NCBI GenBank assembly: GCA_018384835.1
Contig: JAHAYB010000035.1
Location: 1-7,445, forward strand
Direction: 5' to 3'
From: Comamonas sp.
Lineage (GTDB): Bacteria; Pseudomonadota; Gammaproteobacteria; Burkholderiales; Burkholderiaceae_C
Length of the DNA: 7,445 nt
This document shows, piece by piece, positions 1 through 6,611 of the stretch (the first letter of the stretch is position 1; each line of letters starts with the position of its first letter). The notes beneath the pieces were generated by a model. That model did no database searches and was not told the DNA's origin. It worked only from the letters and a program-made list of their open reading frames with translations. Both the position numbers and the translations under genes were made by a program.

Positions 1-124
1 TGTGGTGAATACATTCATTTGTATATAAATCACATATAAATATTTCACTCTTTAAGTATTTTGGGAATAGGTAAATTCCCCTAAACCTCTGGTCTAGCAG
101 CCCTGGCTGATGGCTTTTTTACCA
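1..124. other. AT-rich non-coding edge downstream of the ACMSD gene
   Basis: No coding region could be recognised here on either strand. The first 80 or so bases are strikingly AT-rich compared with the GC-rich genes to the right. They contain two copies of ATATAAAT (23-30 and 34-41) spaced 11 bp apart, about one helical turn. This is the 3' flank of the last gene of the cluster and, given its composition, may hold the promoter region of a gene beyond the left edge or the border of a transferred segment. No convincing -35/-10 pair was found, so its function is left open. Confidence 0.6.
63..80. repeat. Perfect 6-bp inverted repeat with 6-bp spacer
   Basis: GGGAAT (63-68) and ATTCCC (75-80) flank a six-base loop. 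It lies about 45 bp past the ACMSD stop codon in the direction of transcription, where a terminator is expected. However, no T-run follows it on the minus strand (the next bases are AAAATACTT), so it is not a classical intrinsic terminator. It could be a weak hairpin, a 3' end stabiliser or a protein-binding palindrome. Confidence 0.35.
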
Positions 125-1115
125 TCAACCCAGGTTGAAGAACTGTTGGGCATTGCCGCGCAGAATACGCTGTTTTTCATCCGCATTCAGCACCTCGCTA
201 CTCTGCACTAATTGGCCTATGGGTATCTCCCCCAGCGGGAAGGGGTGGTCAGAACCCAGCATGACGCGCTCACTGCCCATGACATCGACCAGCAGGCGCA
301 GCGCCCCTTGGTCAAACACAGCAGAGTCCACATAGAAGCGATTCACATAGCTGGAGGGCAGATTAGGGCAGTCCTTGCGCACAATGTCGCGCTGCTTCCA
401 GGCGTTGTCCACGCGCCCCAGGGTTGAAGGCGAATGCACCGCCGCCGTGGGCAAAGCAGATTTTGAGCGAGCGCGGCAAGCGCTCAAATGCGCCGGACAG
501 GATGAGCGACAGAATGCCCAGGCTGGTTTCAGCAGGCATGGCTACCAGCCAGGGCAGCATCCACTGCTTCATGCGAGCGCCGCCCATCATGTCCCAAGGG
601 TGTACCAGCACAGGAATGTCGTTAACGGCGCAGTGGTGCAGAAACTCTACCAACTGCTCGTCGTCCAGGTCGCGGTCGCCCACGTGGTTGCCAATCTGCA
701 CGCCCACATGGCCGCTGGCCTTGGCACTTGAAGCCACACGGCAGGCCAGCTCGGTGTTTTGCAGCGGTACCTGTGCCAAAGCCTTGAGGCGCTGGGGATG
801 TTTTTGGCAATGCTCCAGCGTCAAGTCATTCATGCGCTCTGCCCAGTCGGCCACCTTTTGCGCATCCAGGGCGTAGCCAAACATCAAGGGGGTAGCACTG
901 ACGATTTGCACATCCACCCCATCACGGTCGAGGTCGGCCAGACGGGCATCGGCATCCCACAGGGGGGCGTGAACCGGGCGAAACTCCTGCTCGCCGCGCA
1001 TCATCATGCCTTTGCCGCCACCGTCCACGCGCAGCCAGGGGCCTTGCTCGGGGTCAAGCGCGTACGCCTGTTCACGCGAGATGGTGGGGAAAATATGGGC
1101 GTGCATATCAATCAT
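125..1115 (-). pseudogene. nbaD: 2-amino-3-carboxymuconate-6-semialdehyde decarboxylase (ACMSD), frameshifted
   Basis: ACMSD is a cytoplasmic, metal-dependent amidohydrolase that decarboxylates 2-amino-3-carboxymuconate semialdehyde to 2-aminomuconate semialdehyde. Read in one frame from ATG at 1115, the product has the N-terminal metal motif HAH (MIDMHAHIF), the VHPWDMMGG histidine and the [11 protein letters not shown] histidine of the family. It then leaves the family sequence and stops at 363 after 250 residues. The family sequence resumes in the next frame as TLGRVDNAW, continues through [11 protein letters not shown], whose aspartate should be the last metal ligand, and ends at 125. Four bases lie where three are expected between the second Phe codon and the Leu-Gly-Arg codons, so one extra base is present, best placed within 416-425. 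Repaired, the protein would be 329 residues, close to the ~334 of P. fluorescens ACMSD. The start is supported by AAGGAAG at 1124-1130. It is the last gene of the cluster, 80 bp after the dioxygenase. Identity is sure; whether the break is real or a sequencing error is not. Confidence 0.9.
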
Positions 1116-1195
1116 GGTGGGTGCTTCCTTGTACTGGTTTTGTAGTTTTGCTGGTGGAGGGGCTGGAGGCGCTGGGTGCGCTGGATACGCTCAGC

Positions 1196-1768
1196 TCAAG
1201 CCTTGGCTTGCGAGTCCAGCAATTGCTGGTGCCAGTGGCTGTAATCCGCGCCGGGGTGGACGGTGCCGCAGTTCGGGCAAGTGCGCTCTTGCTCGCTCAG
1301 GGCGTAGAACTGCTTGTAAGTGCGCGGCAGGTCGGCCACCAGGTCGGTCAGCTCCATGCTGGCACCCCACACCTCGTGGGCGCAGTTGGCGCAATACCAG
1401 CGCAGCGAGTCAATGGCTTTTTCTGGGCGCTTGAGTTCCACCAGAAAGCACAGCCCATTGGGGTCAGGGCGCTGGGGGGAGTGCTGCAAGTGCGGCTGCA
1501 TCAACCAAACATCGCCCTCTTTCAAGTCCACGCGCTCAAAGCGGCCACGGTCCCAGATGTTGATATAGGCCGTGCCACGGATTTGGTAGAAGATTTCCTC
1601 AGTTGGGTTGTCGTGAAAGTCGGTGCGGGTATTGCCGCCACCCACCATGTTGATGATGTAGTTGCCGTCAGGAAAAAGCGCCGCGTTGCACACCGGGGGC
1701 TTGAGCTGGTCGCTATGGGCTTGAACCCAGCCCATGAGGTTTTTGGGGATGCCGTATTTGAGTTCCAT
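1196..1768 (-). CDS. nbaC: 3-hydroxyanthranilate 3,4-dioxygenase
   Basis: This non-haem iron cupin enzyme opens the ring of 3-hydroxyanthranilate with O2, giving 2-amino-3-carboxymuconate semialdehyde, the ACMSD substrate. The 190-residue product is near the bacterial family size (174 in Cupriavidus metallidurans). Predicted Fe(II) ligands His52, Glu58 and His96 sit one residue later than the known His51, Glu57 and His95. The substrate-binding arginines appear as Arg48 and Arg100 and the conserved acid as Glu111. A second, rubredoxin-like iron site typical of bacterial enzymes is visible as Cys126-x2-Cys129 and Cys164-x2-Cys167. The ATG at 1768 begins MELKYGIPKN and is preceded by AAGGAG (1776-1781). 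A longer upstream reading would run into the deaminase gene and has no family similarity. It lies 40 bp after the deaminase and 80 bp before ACMSD. All residues expected for activity are present. Confidence 0.95.
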   Translation of the reverse strand: MELKYGIPKNLMGWVQAHSDQLKPPVCNAALFPDGNYIINMVGGGNTRTDFHDNPTEEIFYQIRGTAYINIWDRGRFERVDLKEGDVWLMQPHLQHSPQRPDPNGLCFLVELKRPEKAIDSLRWYCANCAHEVWGASMELTDLVADLPRTYKQFYALSEQERTCPNCGTVHPGADYSHWHQQLLDSQAKA

Positions 1769-1808
1769 GGTTTGTCTCCTTGTGGTGAGGTAAATGTGCT
1801 CGCTAGCC

Positions 1809-2240
1809 TTAAAGCGGCTTGTAAGCCACGGCCTTGATTTCAATGCGCAGATGCGGGTGGGGCAGTTGGTGGACGGCCACCGTGGTGCGCGTGGGGCCGT
1901 CGTAGTCAAAGTACTCCCCATACACCTGGTTGTAGGCGGCAAAGTCGTTCATATCGACCAGGAAGGTGCTGATTTCCACCAAGTCGCTCAGGTCAGCGCC
2001 TACGCTTTGCAGAATGTCGCGCATGTTCTCAATCACGGCGCGGGTTTGCTCGGCAATGTCCAGGCGCATAGCGCCCATGCCATCGACCTGGTGTACGCCA
2101 GCCAGGCTGTTGTCCGGGCGGCGCGAGCTAGTGCCGGAGATAAACAAAAAATCCCCCGCCCGCTTGATATGCGGGAACTTGCCCCTGGGTGTGGCCTTGC
2201 CGCTAACCAGGGTGGCTTTACTTTGTGTGTTGTCTGACAT
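1809..2240 (-). CDS. nbaF: 2-aminomuconate deaminase, RidA/YjgF family
   Basis: A 143-residue RidA/YjgF-fold protein, the size of known 2-aminomuconate deaminases (NbaF, AmnD). It would hydrolyse the enamine 2-aminomuconate to 4-oxalocrotonate (2-hydroxymuconate) and ammonia. Visible RidA features are [12 protein letters not shown] (29-40), the long helix [15 protein letters not shown] (63-77), the strand [12 protein letters not shown] (86-97) and the C-terminal [13 protein letters not shown] segment (128-140) with an arginine that may bind the substrate carboxylate. The start at 2240 is chosen because AAGGAGAC precedes it and the family begins here; upstream in-frame codons cross the end of the dehydrogenase gene. 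RidA proteins act on many enamines and imines, so the specific call rests on its place between the aminomuconate-semialdehyde dehydrogenase and the dioxygenase genes. Confidence 0.92.
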   Translation of the reverse strand: MSDNTQSKATLVSGKATPRGKFPHIKRAGDFLFISGTSSRRPDNSLAGVHQVDGMGAMRLDIAEQTRAVIENMRDILQSVGADLSDLVEISTFLVDMNDFAAYNQVYGEYFDYDGPTRTTVAVHQLPHPHLRIEIKAVAYKPL

Positions 2241-2256
2241 GCTGTTTGTCTCCTTG

Positions 2257-2280
2257 GGGTTATAGCTTGGGTTATAGCTT
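2257..2280. repeat. 12-bp perfect tandem duplication at the dehydrogenase stop codon
   Basis: GGGTTATAGCTT occurs twice head to tail (2257-2268 and 2269-2280). On the coding strand this is AAGCTATAACCC twice. Each unit contains the Lys-Leu-stop end of the aldehyde dehydrogenase gene, so the gene ends with two in-frame TAA codons 12 bp apart. The duplication lies between that stop and the ribosome binding site of the deaminase gene. Confidence 0.9.
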
Positions 2281-3729
2281 GACGCAGATATTGGTGGTTT
2301 CGGAATAGAAGTCCATCGAGTGTCGCCCCCCTTCGCGGCCAATGCCCGATAGGCGCACGCCGCCAAAGGGGGTGCGCAGGTCGCGCAGATACCAGGTGTT
2401 TATCCACACCAGGCCAGCACGCATACGCTGCGCCACATTGTGGGCGCGGGTGATGTCTTGCGTCCAGATGGCGGCGGCCAGGCCGTAGGCGCTGTCGTTG
2501 GCGCGGGCTACGGCCTCTTCTTCCGTGTCAAAGGGGGCAATATGGCAGACCGGGCCAAACACCTCTTCACGCAGGCAGCGGGCGCTGTCGGGCAGCCCCG
2601 TCCAGATGGTGGGTTGCACCCAGGAGCCTTGGTCGCGCTCATCGCCAAAGACGGGCACTTGGCCGCCGGTGACGACGGTTGCGCCTTCTTCCCGCGCCAG
2701 CTCAAAGTAGGACAGCACTTTTTGCTGGTGCTCTTTGGAGATTTGCGGGCCGATATCGGTGTCCTCATCCATCGGCCAGCCTAGGCGCAGGGCTTCGGTC
2801 TTTTCTTTCAGGGCAGCCACAAAGCGCTCAAAAATTGGGCGCTGCACCAGCACCCGCTCAGAGCACAGGCAGACCTGGCCAGAGTTAGTGAAGGAAGAGC
2901 GCAGCACGCCATCCACGGCCTTGTCAAAATCCGCATCGGCAAAGACGATGGCCGCGTTCTTGCCGCCCAGTTCAAAGGAAATATCCTTCACCCCATCGGC
3001 CACGGCCTTCATGATGTGCGAGCCTGTGCGCGATTCGCCGGTGAAGGTCACGGCATCAATACCGGGGTGGCTGGTCATGAACTCACCTGTAGAGCCGCCG
3101 CCCAGGCCATTCACCAGATTGAATACACCAGCGGGCAGGCCAATATCGTGCATGACCTGAGCCAGCAGAGCAGCGGAAGACGGCGCTTCTTCCGAGGGTT
3201 TGGCCACAATCGCATTGCCCATCGCCAGGGCGGGAGCCACCTTCCAGCTAAACAGCAGCATGGGCAGGTTCCAGGGCGAGATGGCGGCAATCACCCCCAG
3301 GGGCTTGCGCACGGTGTAGTTCAATGCCCGGTCGCCCGAGGCGGTGGTGGTCTCAAAACATTCGGTATGGGCGGTTTTAATCAAATCGCCAAAAAAGCGA
3401 AAGTTGGCAATGCCGCGTGGCACATCCAGGGTGCGCGCTTGTTTAACGGGGCGACCTGTATCCGCCACTTCAGCGGCCACAAATTCTTCAAAACGCGCTT
3501 CAATGCCATCGGCAATGCGGTGCATCCACTGGGCGCGTTCGGCTACGGGCATACGCCCCCAGGAGCCATCCATGGCTGCGCGGGCGGCTTTAACGGCGGC
3601 ATCCACTTCGGCCTGGCTAGCCTCACATACCTCAGAAACCAAGCGACCATTGAGGGGGTTGATGTTTTGGAAGCGTTTTTCAGTCTCTACAAACTGGCCG
3701 TTGATGTAGTGGCGAATCAGGCTGGGCAT
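2272..3729 (-). CDS. nbaE: 2-aminomuconate-6-semialdehyde dehydrogenase (NAD-dependent)
   Basis: A 485-residue aldehyde dehydrogenase that would oxidise 2-aminomuconate 6-semialdehyde to 2-aminomuconate with NAD+, outcompeting its spontaneous cyclisation to picolinate. Family marks in order: SPWNLP with oxyanion Asn154, KPSEEAP (177-183), FTGES (229-233), FELGGKNA with general base Glu253, [10 protein letters not shown] with catalytic Cys287, and EEVFGPV (388-394). Arg105 and Arg449 match the two substrate arginines I recall for the P. fluorescens enzyme (Arg120, Arg464). Those two plus Asn, Glu and Cys all share the same 15-residue offset, which favours this substrate over the closely related 2-hydroxymuconic semialdehyde, as do the ACMSD, deaminase and dioxygenase genes downstream. 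The ATG at 3729 is preceded by GAAAGAGAC (3737-3745), a weaker version of the AAGGAGAC seen at neighbouring genes. It is the first gene after an intrinsic terminator, and its leader may fold over the ribosome binding site. Confidence 0.95.
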   Translation of the reverse strand: MPSLIRHYINGQFVETEKRFQNINPLNGRLVSEVCEASQAEVDAAVKAARAAMDGSWGRMPVAERAQWMHRIADGIEARFEEFVAAEVADTGRPVKQARTLDVPRGIANFRFFGDLIKTAHTECFETTTASGDRALNYTVRKPLGVIAAISPWNLPMLLFSWKVAPALAMGNAIVAKPSEEAPSSAALLAQVMHDIGLPAGVFNLVNGLGGGSTGEFMTSHPGIDAVTFTGESRTGSHIMKAVADGVKDISFELGGKNAAIVFADADFDKAVDGVLRSSFTNSGQVCLCSERVLVQRPIFERFVAALKEKTEALRLGWPMDEDTDIGPQISKEHQQKVLSYFELAREEGATVVTGGQVPVFGDERDQGSWVQPTIWTGLPDSARCLREEVFGPVCHIAPFDTEEEAVARANDSAYGLAAAIWTQDITRAHNVAQRMRAGLVWINTWYLRDLRTPFGGVRLSGIGREGGRHSMDFYSETTNICVKL

Positions 3730-3846
3730 GGGGGCTGTCTCTTTCTATCGTCGTTCAATGCTTTAGGGGTGTTGGAATGCTGGCCAAGGCCATCAAACCG
3801 GCGGGATGAAAGAGACTGTAAGCGGCTTGGTGATTTCTATCCAATC
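3730..3846 (-). promoter_or_regulatory. Leader of the dehydrogenase gene with SD-sequestering inverted repeat
   Basis: This is the stretch between the terminator and the dehydrogenase start. On the minus strand GTCTCTTTC (from 3816-3808) is exactly complementary to GAAAGAGAC (from 3745-3737), the ribosome binding site eight bases before the ATG, with 62 bases between them. Pairing would hide the ribosome binding site. A short palindrome TGGCC-AA-GGCCA lies inside at 3781-3792. I found no clear sigma-70 promoter: the best pair on the minus strand, TTGGCC and TAAAGC with 16 bp between them, is poor. Confidence 0.35.
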
Positions 3847-3889
3847 AAAAAAACAGGGCTTGTGATTCCATTTAGAAATCACAAGCCCT
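3847..3889 (-). terminator. Rho-independent terminator between tautomerase and dehydrogenase genes
   Basis: Read on the minus strand there is a perfect 13-bp stem, AGGGCTTGTGATT (3889-3877) with AATCACAAGCCCT (3867-3855), and a 9-base loop. It is followed by one G and then seven T (3853-3847), a textbook intrinsic terminator for minus-strand transcription. It begins about 50 bp after the tautomerase stop and lies about 118 bp before the dehydrogenase start. In the plus direction the stem is followed by ATTACTT, not by an adjacent T-run, so it is oriented for the cluster's own transcription. Confidence 0.9.
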
Positions 3890-3906
3890 ATTACTTAAGC
3901 CCTATT
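3883..3906. repeat. 10-bp direct repeat that duplicates the terminator's 5' arm
   Basis: AAGCCCTATT occurs at 3883-3892 and again at 3897-3906, separated by ACTT. On the minus strand this is AATAGGGCTT twice, and the second-transcribed copy supplies the start of the terminator stem. The first copy could pair with the same AAGCCCT on the far arm and so compete with the full stem. Confidence 0.75.
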
Positions 3907-3939
3907 GTTTTTTAGGCTGGGTTAGCGCCTAACACCTAC

Positions 3940-4131
3940 CTAGCGCCCCAGGTCTTTGGCAGTAACGCCAGAGATGCCCCAGTTCTCTTTGGGCACTTCC
4001 TGAATCCATACGCGCACATTGGCGATGGGGGCATCAACGGCCTCCACCAGGGCTTGGGTGACTTTTTCAATCACGGCTTTTTTTTGCTCTTCGGTACGAC
4101 CTTCGAGCAGGTAAATCTGGGCAAAAGGCAT
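3940..4131 (-). CDS. 4-oxalocrotonate tautomerase (2-hydroxymuconate tautomerase)
   Basis: A 63-codon gene whose mature product, after removal of Met, is 62 residues, the canonical size of hexameric 4-oxalocrotonate tautomerase. It interconverts 2-hydroxymuconate and 2-oxo-3-hexenedioate, preparing the deaminase product for decarboxylation. In mature numbering the catalytic Pro1 is present (MPFAQIYLLEGR), as are the key arginines Arg11 and Arg39. Position 50, Phe in the TOL-plasmid enzyme, is Trp here (KENWGISG). The start at 4131 is fixed by the need for an N-terminal proline and by AAGGAGAC a short distance upstream; a longer in-frame start would bury Pro1. The gene follows the decarboxylase by 43 bp, in keeping with the two acting in sequence, and precedes the terminator. 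This could be the gene some nba-type clusters list as an unnamed open reading frame, so no symbol is given. Confidence 0.95.
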   Translation of the reverse strand: MPFAQIYLLEGRTEEQKKAVIEKVTQALVEAVDAPIANVRVWIQEVPKENWGISGVTAKDLGR

Positions 4132-4174
4132 GGCTGGGGGTCTCCTTAAAAAATATGGACGGTAGGGCTGGCAA

Positions 4175-4963
4175 TCAGGCAAAAATCAGGCCGACCGAGC
4201 CCATGCCTTGCACGCGCAAAGTCACATTGTCGCCAGCGGCTACGGCCACGGCTTCGGTCACGCCACCAGACAGAATCACGCTGCCCGCAGGAATTTCCTG
4301 GCCACGGCGACCCAGGTGGTTGGCCAGCATGGCAATGGCAGCGGCGGGGTGGCCGAGGACGGCAGCGCCTGCGCCCAGAGCAACGGGTTCGCCGTTTTTC
4401 TCTAGCACGATGCCCACGGTGCGCAAATCTACGCTGTCAGGGCGCACGGGCTGGCCGCCCACCACAAAGCGAGCGGCAGAGGTGTTGTCGGCCACCACGC
4501 TTTTCAGGTCGAATTTGAAGTCGCGGTAACGGCTGTCAATCACCTCAATGCCGGGCATGACAAAGTCGGTAGCGGCCAGCACTGCGCCAATGTGGCAACC
4601 TGGGCCTTTTAGGGCGTGCTTCATGACAAAGGCGATTTCAGGCTCGACCTTGGGGTGAATCAGCTCGGCGGTGTTGACGGTATCGCCCTCGTTGACGATG
4701 TACTCATCCACCAAGAAGCCAAACACGGGGTCAGTCACCCCCATTTGGCGCATTTTGGCGTGGGAGGTGAGGCCCGCCTTCAAGCCCACAACACGCGCCC
4801 CGCGTGAGAGCTTGCGCTGCAAGATGGTGTCTTGAATGGCGTAGGCATCATCCCAATCCATATCGGGATGGGTATCGGTGATTTTGGGGGTGTCTTTGGC
4901 TTGTAGCTGGCAGTTTTCCAGGTATTCGGCCAGTTGCTCGATGGTTTGTTGATTCAGTGCCAT
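4175..4963 (-). CDS. nbaG: 4-oxalocrotonate decarboxylase (2-oxo-3-hexenedioate decarboxylase)
   Basis: A 262-residue member of the FAA-hydrolase-fold hydratase/decarboxylase family. It would decarboxylate 2-oxo-3-hexenedioate to 2-hydroxypenta-2,4-dienoate with a divalent metal. Predicted metal ligands are Glu107 and Glu109 in HPKVEPEI and Glu140 in PGIEVIDSRY. VGLKAGLTS (59-67), GAGAAVLGHP (197-206) and LSGGVTEA (231-238) are family blocks. The homologous hydratases (MhpD/XylJ/DmpE) are close in length, but FGFLVDEY, EVIDSRYRDFKFDLKSVVADN and IPAGSVILSGG match the XylI/DmpH decarboxylase pattern far better. The start at 4963 (MALNQQTIEQ) is preceded by GGAG; longer readings run back into the chemoreceptor gene. 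In known systems this enzyme works in complex with the 2-hydroxypentadienoate hydratase, which is not encoded in the window. Confidence 0.93.
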   Translation of the reverse strand: MALNQQTIEQLAEYLENCQLQAKDTPKITDTHPDMDWDDAYAIQDTILQRKLSRGARVVGLKAGLTSHAKMRQMGVTDPVFGFLVDEYIVNEGDTVNTAELIHPKVEPEIAFVMKHALKGPGCHIGAVLAATDFVMPGIEVIDSRYRDFKFDLKSVVADNTSAARFVVGGQPVRPDSVDLRTVGIVLEKNGEPVALGAGAAVLGHPAAAIAMLANHLGRRGQEIPAGSVILSGGVTEAVAVAAGDNVTLRVQGMGSVGLIFA

Positions 4964-5078
4964 AAAAAATTCTCCAATAGCGGTAAGAAAAGAGAGGGTA
5001 AAAAAGTGGATGTGAGGCGGGTGCGGGTGCGTCAATAAGCAGTGCTGCCTGCTATGCGCCTGGGTGATTGCATATTGT
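4964..5078 (-). other. Intergenic region between chemoreceptor and decarboxylase genes
   Basis: This stretch holds no recognisable gene. On the minus strand there is a small hairpin AGCAG-GCAGCA-CTGCT soon after the chemoreceptor stop, without a T-run, and a TTGACG hexamer that lacks a -10 partner at normal spacing. The last bases give the decarboxylase ribosome binding site GGAG. A separate promoter for the decarboxylase gene is possible but not shown. Confidence 0.4.
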
Positions 5079-6554
5079 TCAAAGCGCTCCTGATGGCTTG
5101 CCCACCCCCAATACTGCCACTGCCTGCCGACCAGGCAGGGTGATGCCCGCCACCGCCGAGGGGTTGGGCTTTTGCACGGCTTGCAGCTCTGTGAGCATGG
5201 CCTTGATATGGTCGTAAGCAGGGCGCACTTGCTGCGGCACTTGCACGCGCACACGGGCAAAGTCCCCTTGCCGGGCTAGCTCCAGCACTTGGTTGCGTAC
5301 TTGGCGGTAGGCGTGCAGGGCTTGGCTAAAGGCTTGTGCGCCAGCCTGGTGTTGGCTGGCATAGCGGTTTTGCCAAGGCTGCCAGGCACTGTCTAACTGG
5401 CTATCGAGTTGGGCAATGCGCACGGCCACTGGCTCGGCTTGCTGCCAGTTTTCGGCATTCATGACAAGGATGTTGCAGGCACGCATCTCTTCAATGCAGT
5501 CCATCAGTACGTCCAGGGCGTAGCGTGGCGGCTGAAGGCTAGTGATTTCATTTTTCAGCCGTCCTAGCTCAAGTTGCACAACGCGCAGTTGGTTGTTGCT
5601 GCTGCCTACCCATTGCACCGATTCTTCGGCTTTTTGCCGCTGCTGCTGGGCTTGCTCGCGCAGGGCTTGGCTAAAGTGGCTTTGGCTGTCAATGGCATGT
5701 GCCAAGGTGGTGGCGCTTTCTAGGGTTTTGGCAGCGCGTTCACAAATATCGGTTAGGGCGGCGCTGGTGCTGCGGGTGTTTTGTACGCTTGCCTGAATGT
5801 CGCCCAACACGGTTTGCAGGTGCAGGTCTGCCGCTTGGGTGCTGGCGGTGATGTGCTCGACCATGCGGCGAATATCCACCGTCGCAGTGTTGGTGCGCTG
5901 GGCAAGCTGGCGCACTTCATCGGCTACGACCGCAAAACCACGGCCAGCCTCGCCAGCGCGGGCGGCTTCTACCGCTGCGTTGAGTGAGAGCAGATTGGTT
6001 TGCATAGACACGTTGTGGATGATGGACAAAATGCCCTCAATCGCCTGCGTGTGCGCCTTGACCTCGCGAAAGCGACCATCGAGTTCTTGGGCAGAATTTT
6101 CTAGTGAGGCCATGTGCTCGGTGGTTTGGCACACCAAGGTATCGCCCTGAGAGGCTAGGCTGGTCATGGCCTCGACCTCTTGCTGGGTGCTTAGGCTGGC
6201 TTGGGTAACGGTGTCTGCACTGCTATTGAGGCCGTCCACGCTTTGGTGCAGGTTTTGCAGGATGTGACCCTGCTCACGCGAGAGGGCGACCACTCGGGTG
6301 AAGGAGGACATCATGCTGGCGTTGTTCACGGTGACATCCAGCGCGTGCTCGCCCACACGGTTTAGAGCCTGCGCTACATTGCGATTTTTATCCCCTGCGT
6401 AGCAAGCACGCCAAGCACAAGATAAAGAAAGCGCCAACCACACCCCCCAGGCCAAGTCATGCAATAACGGCCAAGGCAGCCACGCTTGGGAGCCGGGGCT
6501 GACCAGCGCAGCCAGCACCACAAATAAGCCTAGCAGCAATGCTTTGTATGCCAT
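5079..6554 (-). CDS. Methyl-accepting chemotaxis protein with C-terminal four-helix-bundle-like domain
   Basis: A 491-residue chemoreceptor. Two N-terminal hydrophobic segments (about 3-18 and 30-50) are joined by only about 12 residues, so there is no room for a periplasmic sensor; basic residues at both outer ends suggest a membrane hairpin with both ends in the cytoplasm. No HAMP domain is evident. The coiled-coil signalling domain spans about 60-340, with the highly conserved tip around 184-221 ([35 protein letters not shown]) that contacts CheA and CheW. After it comes a helical region, about 345-460, resembling the four-helix-bundle ligand-binding domain (4HB_MCP) normally found before the signalling domain, then a Pro/Gly-containing tail with no CheR-docking pentapeptide. 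AGGAGAC supports the start at 6554. Its place inside the catabolic cluster suggests it senses the substrate or an intermediate; NbaY, a chemoreceptor tied to 2-nitrobenzoate in strain KU-7, is a known precedent. The ligand is unknown and the C-terminal domain call is from pattern only. Confidence 0.92.
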   Translation of the reverse strand: MAYKALLLGLFVVLAALVSPGSQAWLPWPLLHDLAWGVWLALSLSCAWRACYAGDKNRNVAQALNRVGEHALDVTVNNASMMSSFTRVVALSREQGHILQNLHQSVDGLNSSADTVTQASLSTQQEVEAMTSLASQGDTLVCQTTEHMASLENSAQELDGRFREVKAHTQAIEGILSIIHNVSMQTNLLSLNAAVEAARAGEAGRGFAVVADEVRQLAQRTNTATVDIRRMVEHITASTQAADLHLQTVLGDIQASVQNTRSTSAALTDICERAAKTLESATTLAHAIDSQSHFSQALREQAQQQRQKAEESVQWVGSSNNQLRVVQLELGRLKNEITSLQPPRYALDVLMDCIEEMRACNILVMNAENWQQAEPVAVRIAQLDSQLDSAWQPWQNRYASQHQAGAQAFSQALHAYRQVRNQVLELARQGDFARVRVQVPQQVRPAYDHIKAMLTELQAVQKPNPSAVAGITLPGRQAVAVLGVGKPSGAL

Positions 6555-6611
6555 TGAATGTCTCCTAGCCGTGGCAAAAGCCGATGTGTTGTCATCTCAC
6601 TGCCACCCAAC

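Noticed and set aside
98..120. Possible plus-strand terminator: short hairpin followed by six T
   Set aside because: The stem is only four to five base pairs, and no plus-strand gene precedes it. On the minus strand, where the genes lie, there is no T-run after it.
363..1115. A genuine shorter 250-residue protein, or programmed frameshifting, in ACMSD
   Set aside because: Family sequence resumes exactly one base out of frame and includes the last metal ligand, and no known +1 slippery motif is present at the junction. A simple insertion or sequencing error is the simpler reading.
1121..1837. Plus-strand open frame of 238 codons across the dioxygenase gene
   Set aside because: It lies opposite a dioxygenase gene with all iron ligands intact, and its translation resembles no known family.
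3016..3915. Long plus-strand open frame of 299 codons opposite the dehydrogenase gene and its leader
   Set aside because: It is antisense to a clear aldehyde dehydrogenase gene, shows no recognisable family, and is rich in Gly/His/Ala as expected from the reverse of GC-biased codons. It is a shadow.
3940..4131. Trp in place of Phe at position 50 of the tautomerase as a sign of new function
   Set aside because: Pro1, Arg11 and Arg39 are intact, and aromatic exchange at this site is, as far as I recall, common among tautomerase homologues.
4175..5260. A longer, 361-codon reading of the decarboxylase gene starting at 5260
   Set aside because: The extra N-terminal part overlaps the 3' end of the chemoreceptor gene, has no family similarity, and the start at 4963 has its own ribosome binding site and the correct family length.
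1124..6565. Recurrent AAGGAGAC-type sequence before most genes as a special regulatory motif
   Set aside because: It sits at Shine-Dalgarno distance in every case and such ribosome binding sites are common in Burkholderiales, so no further meaning is needed.
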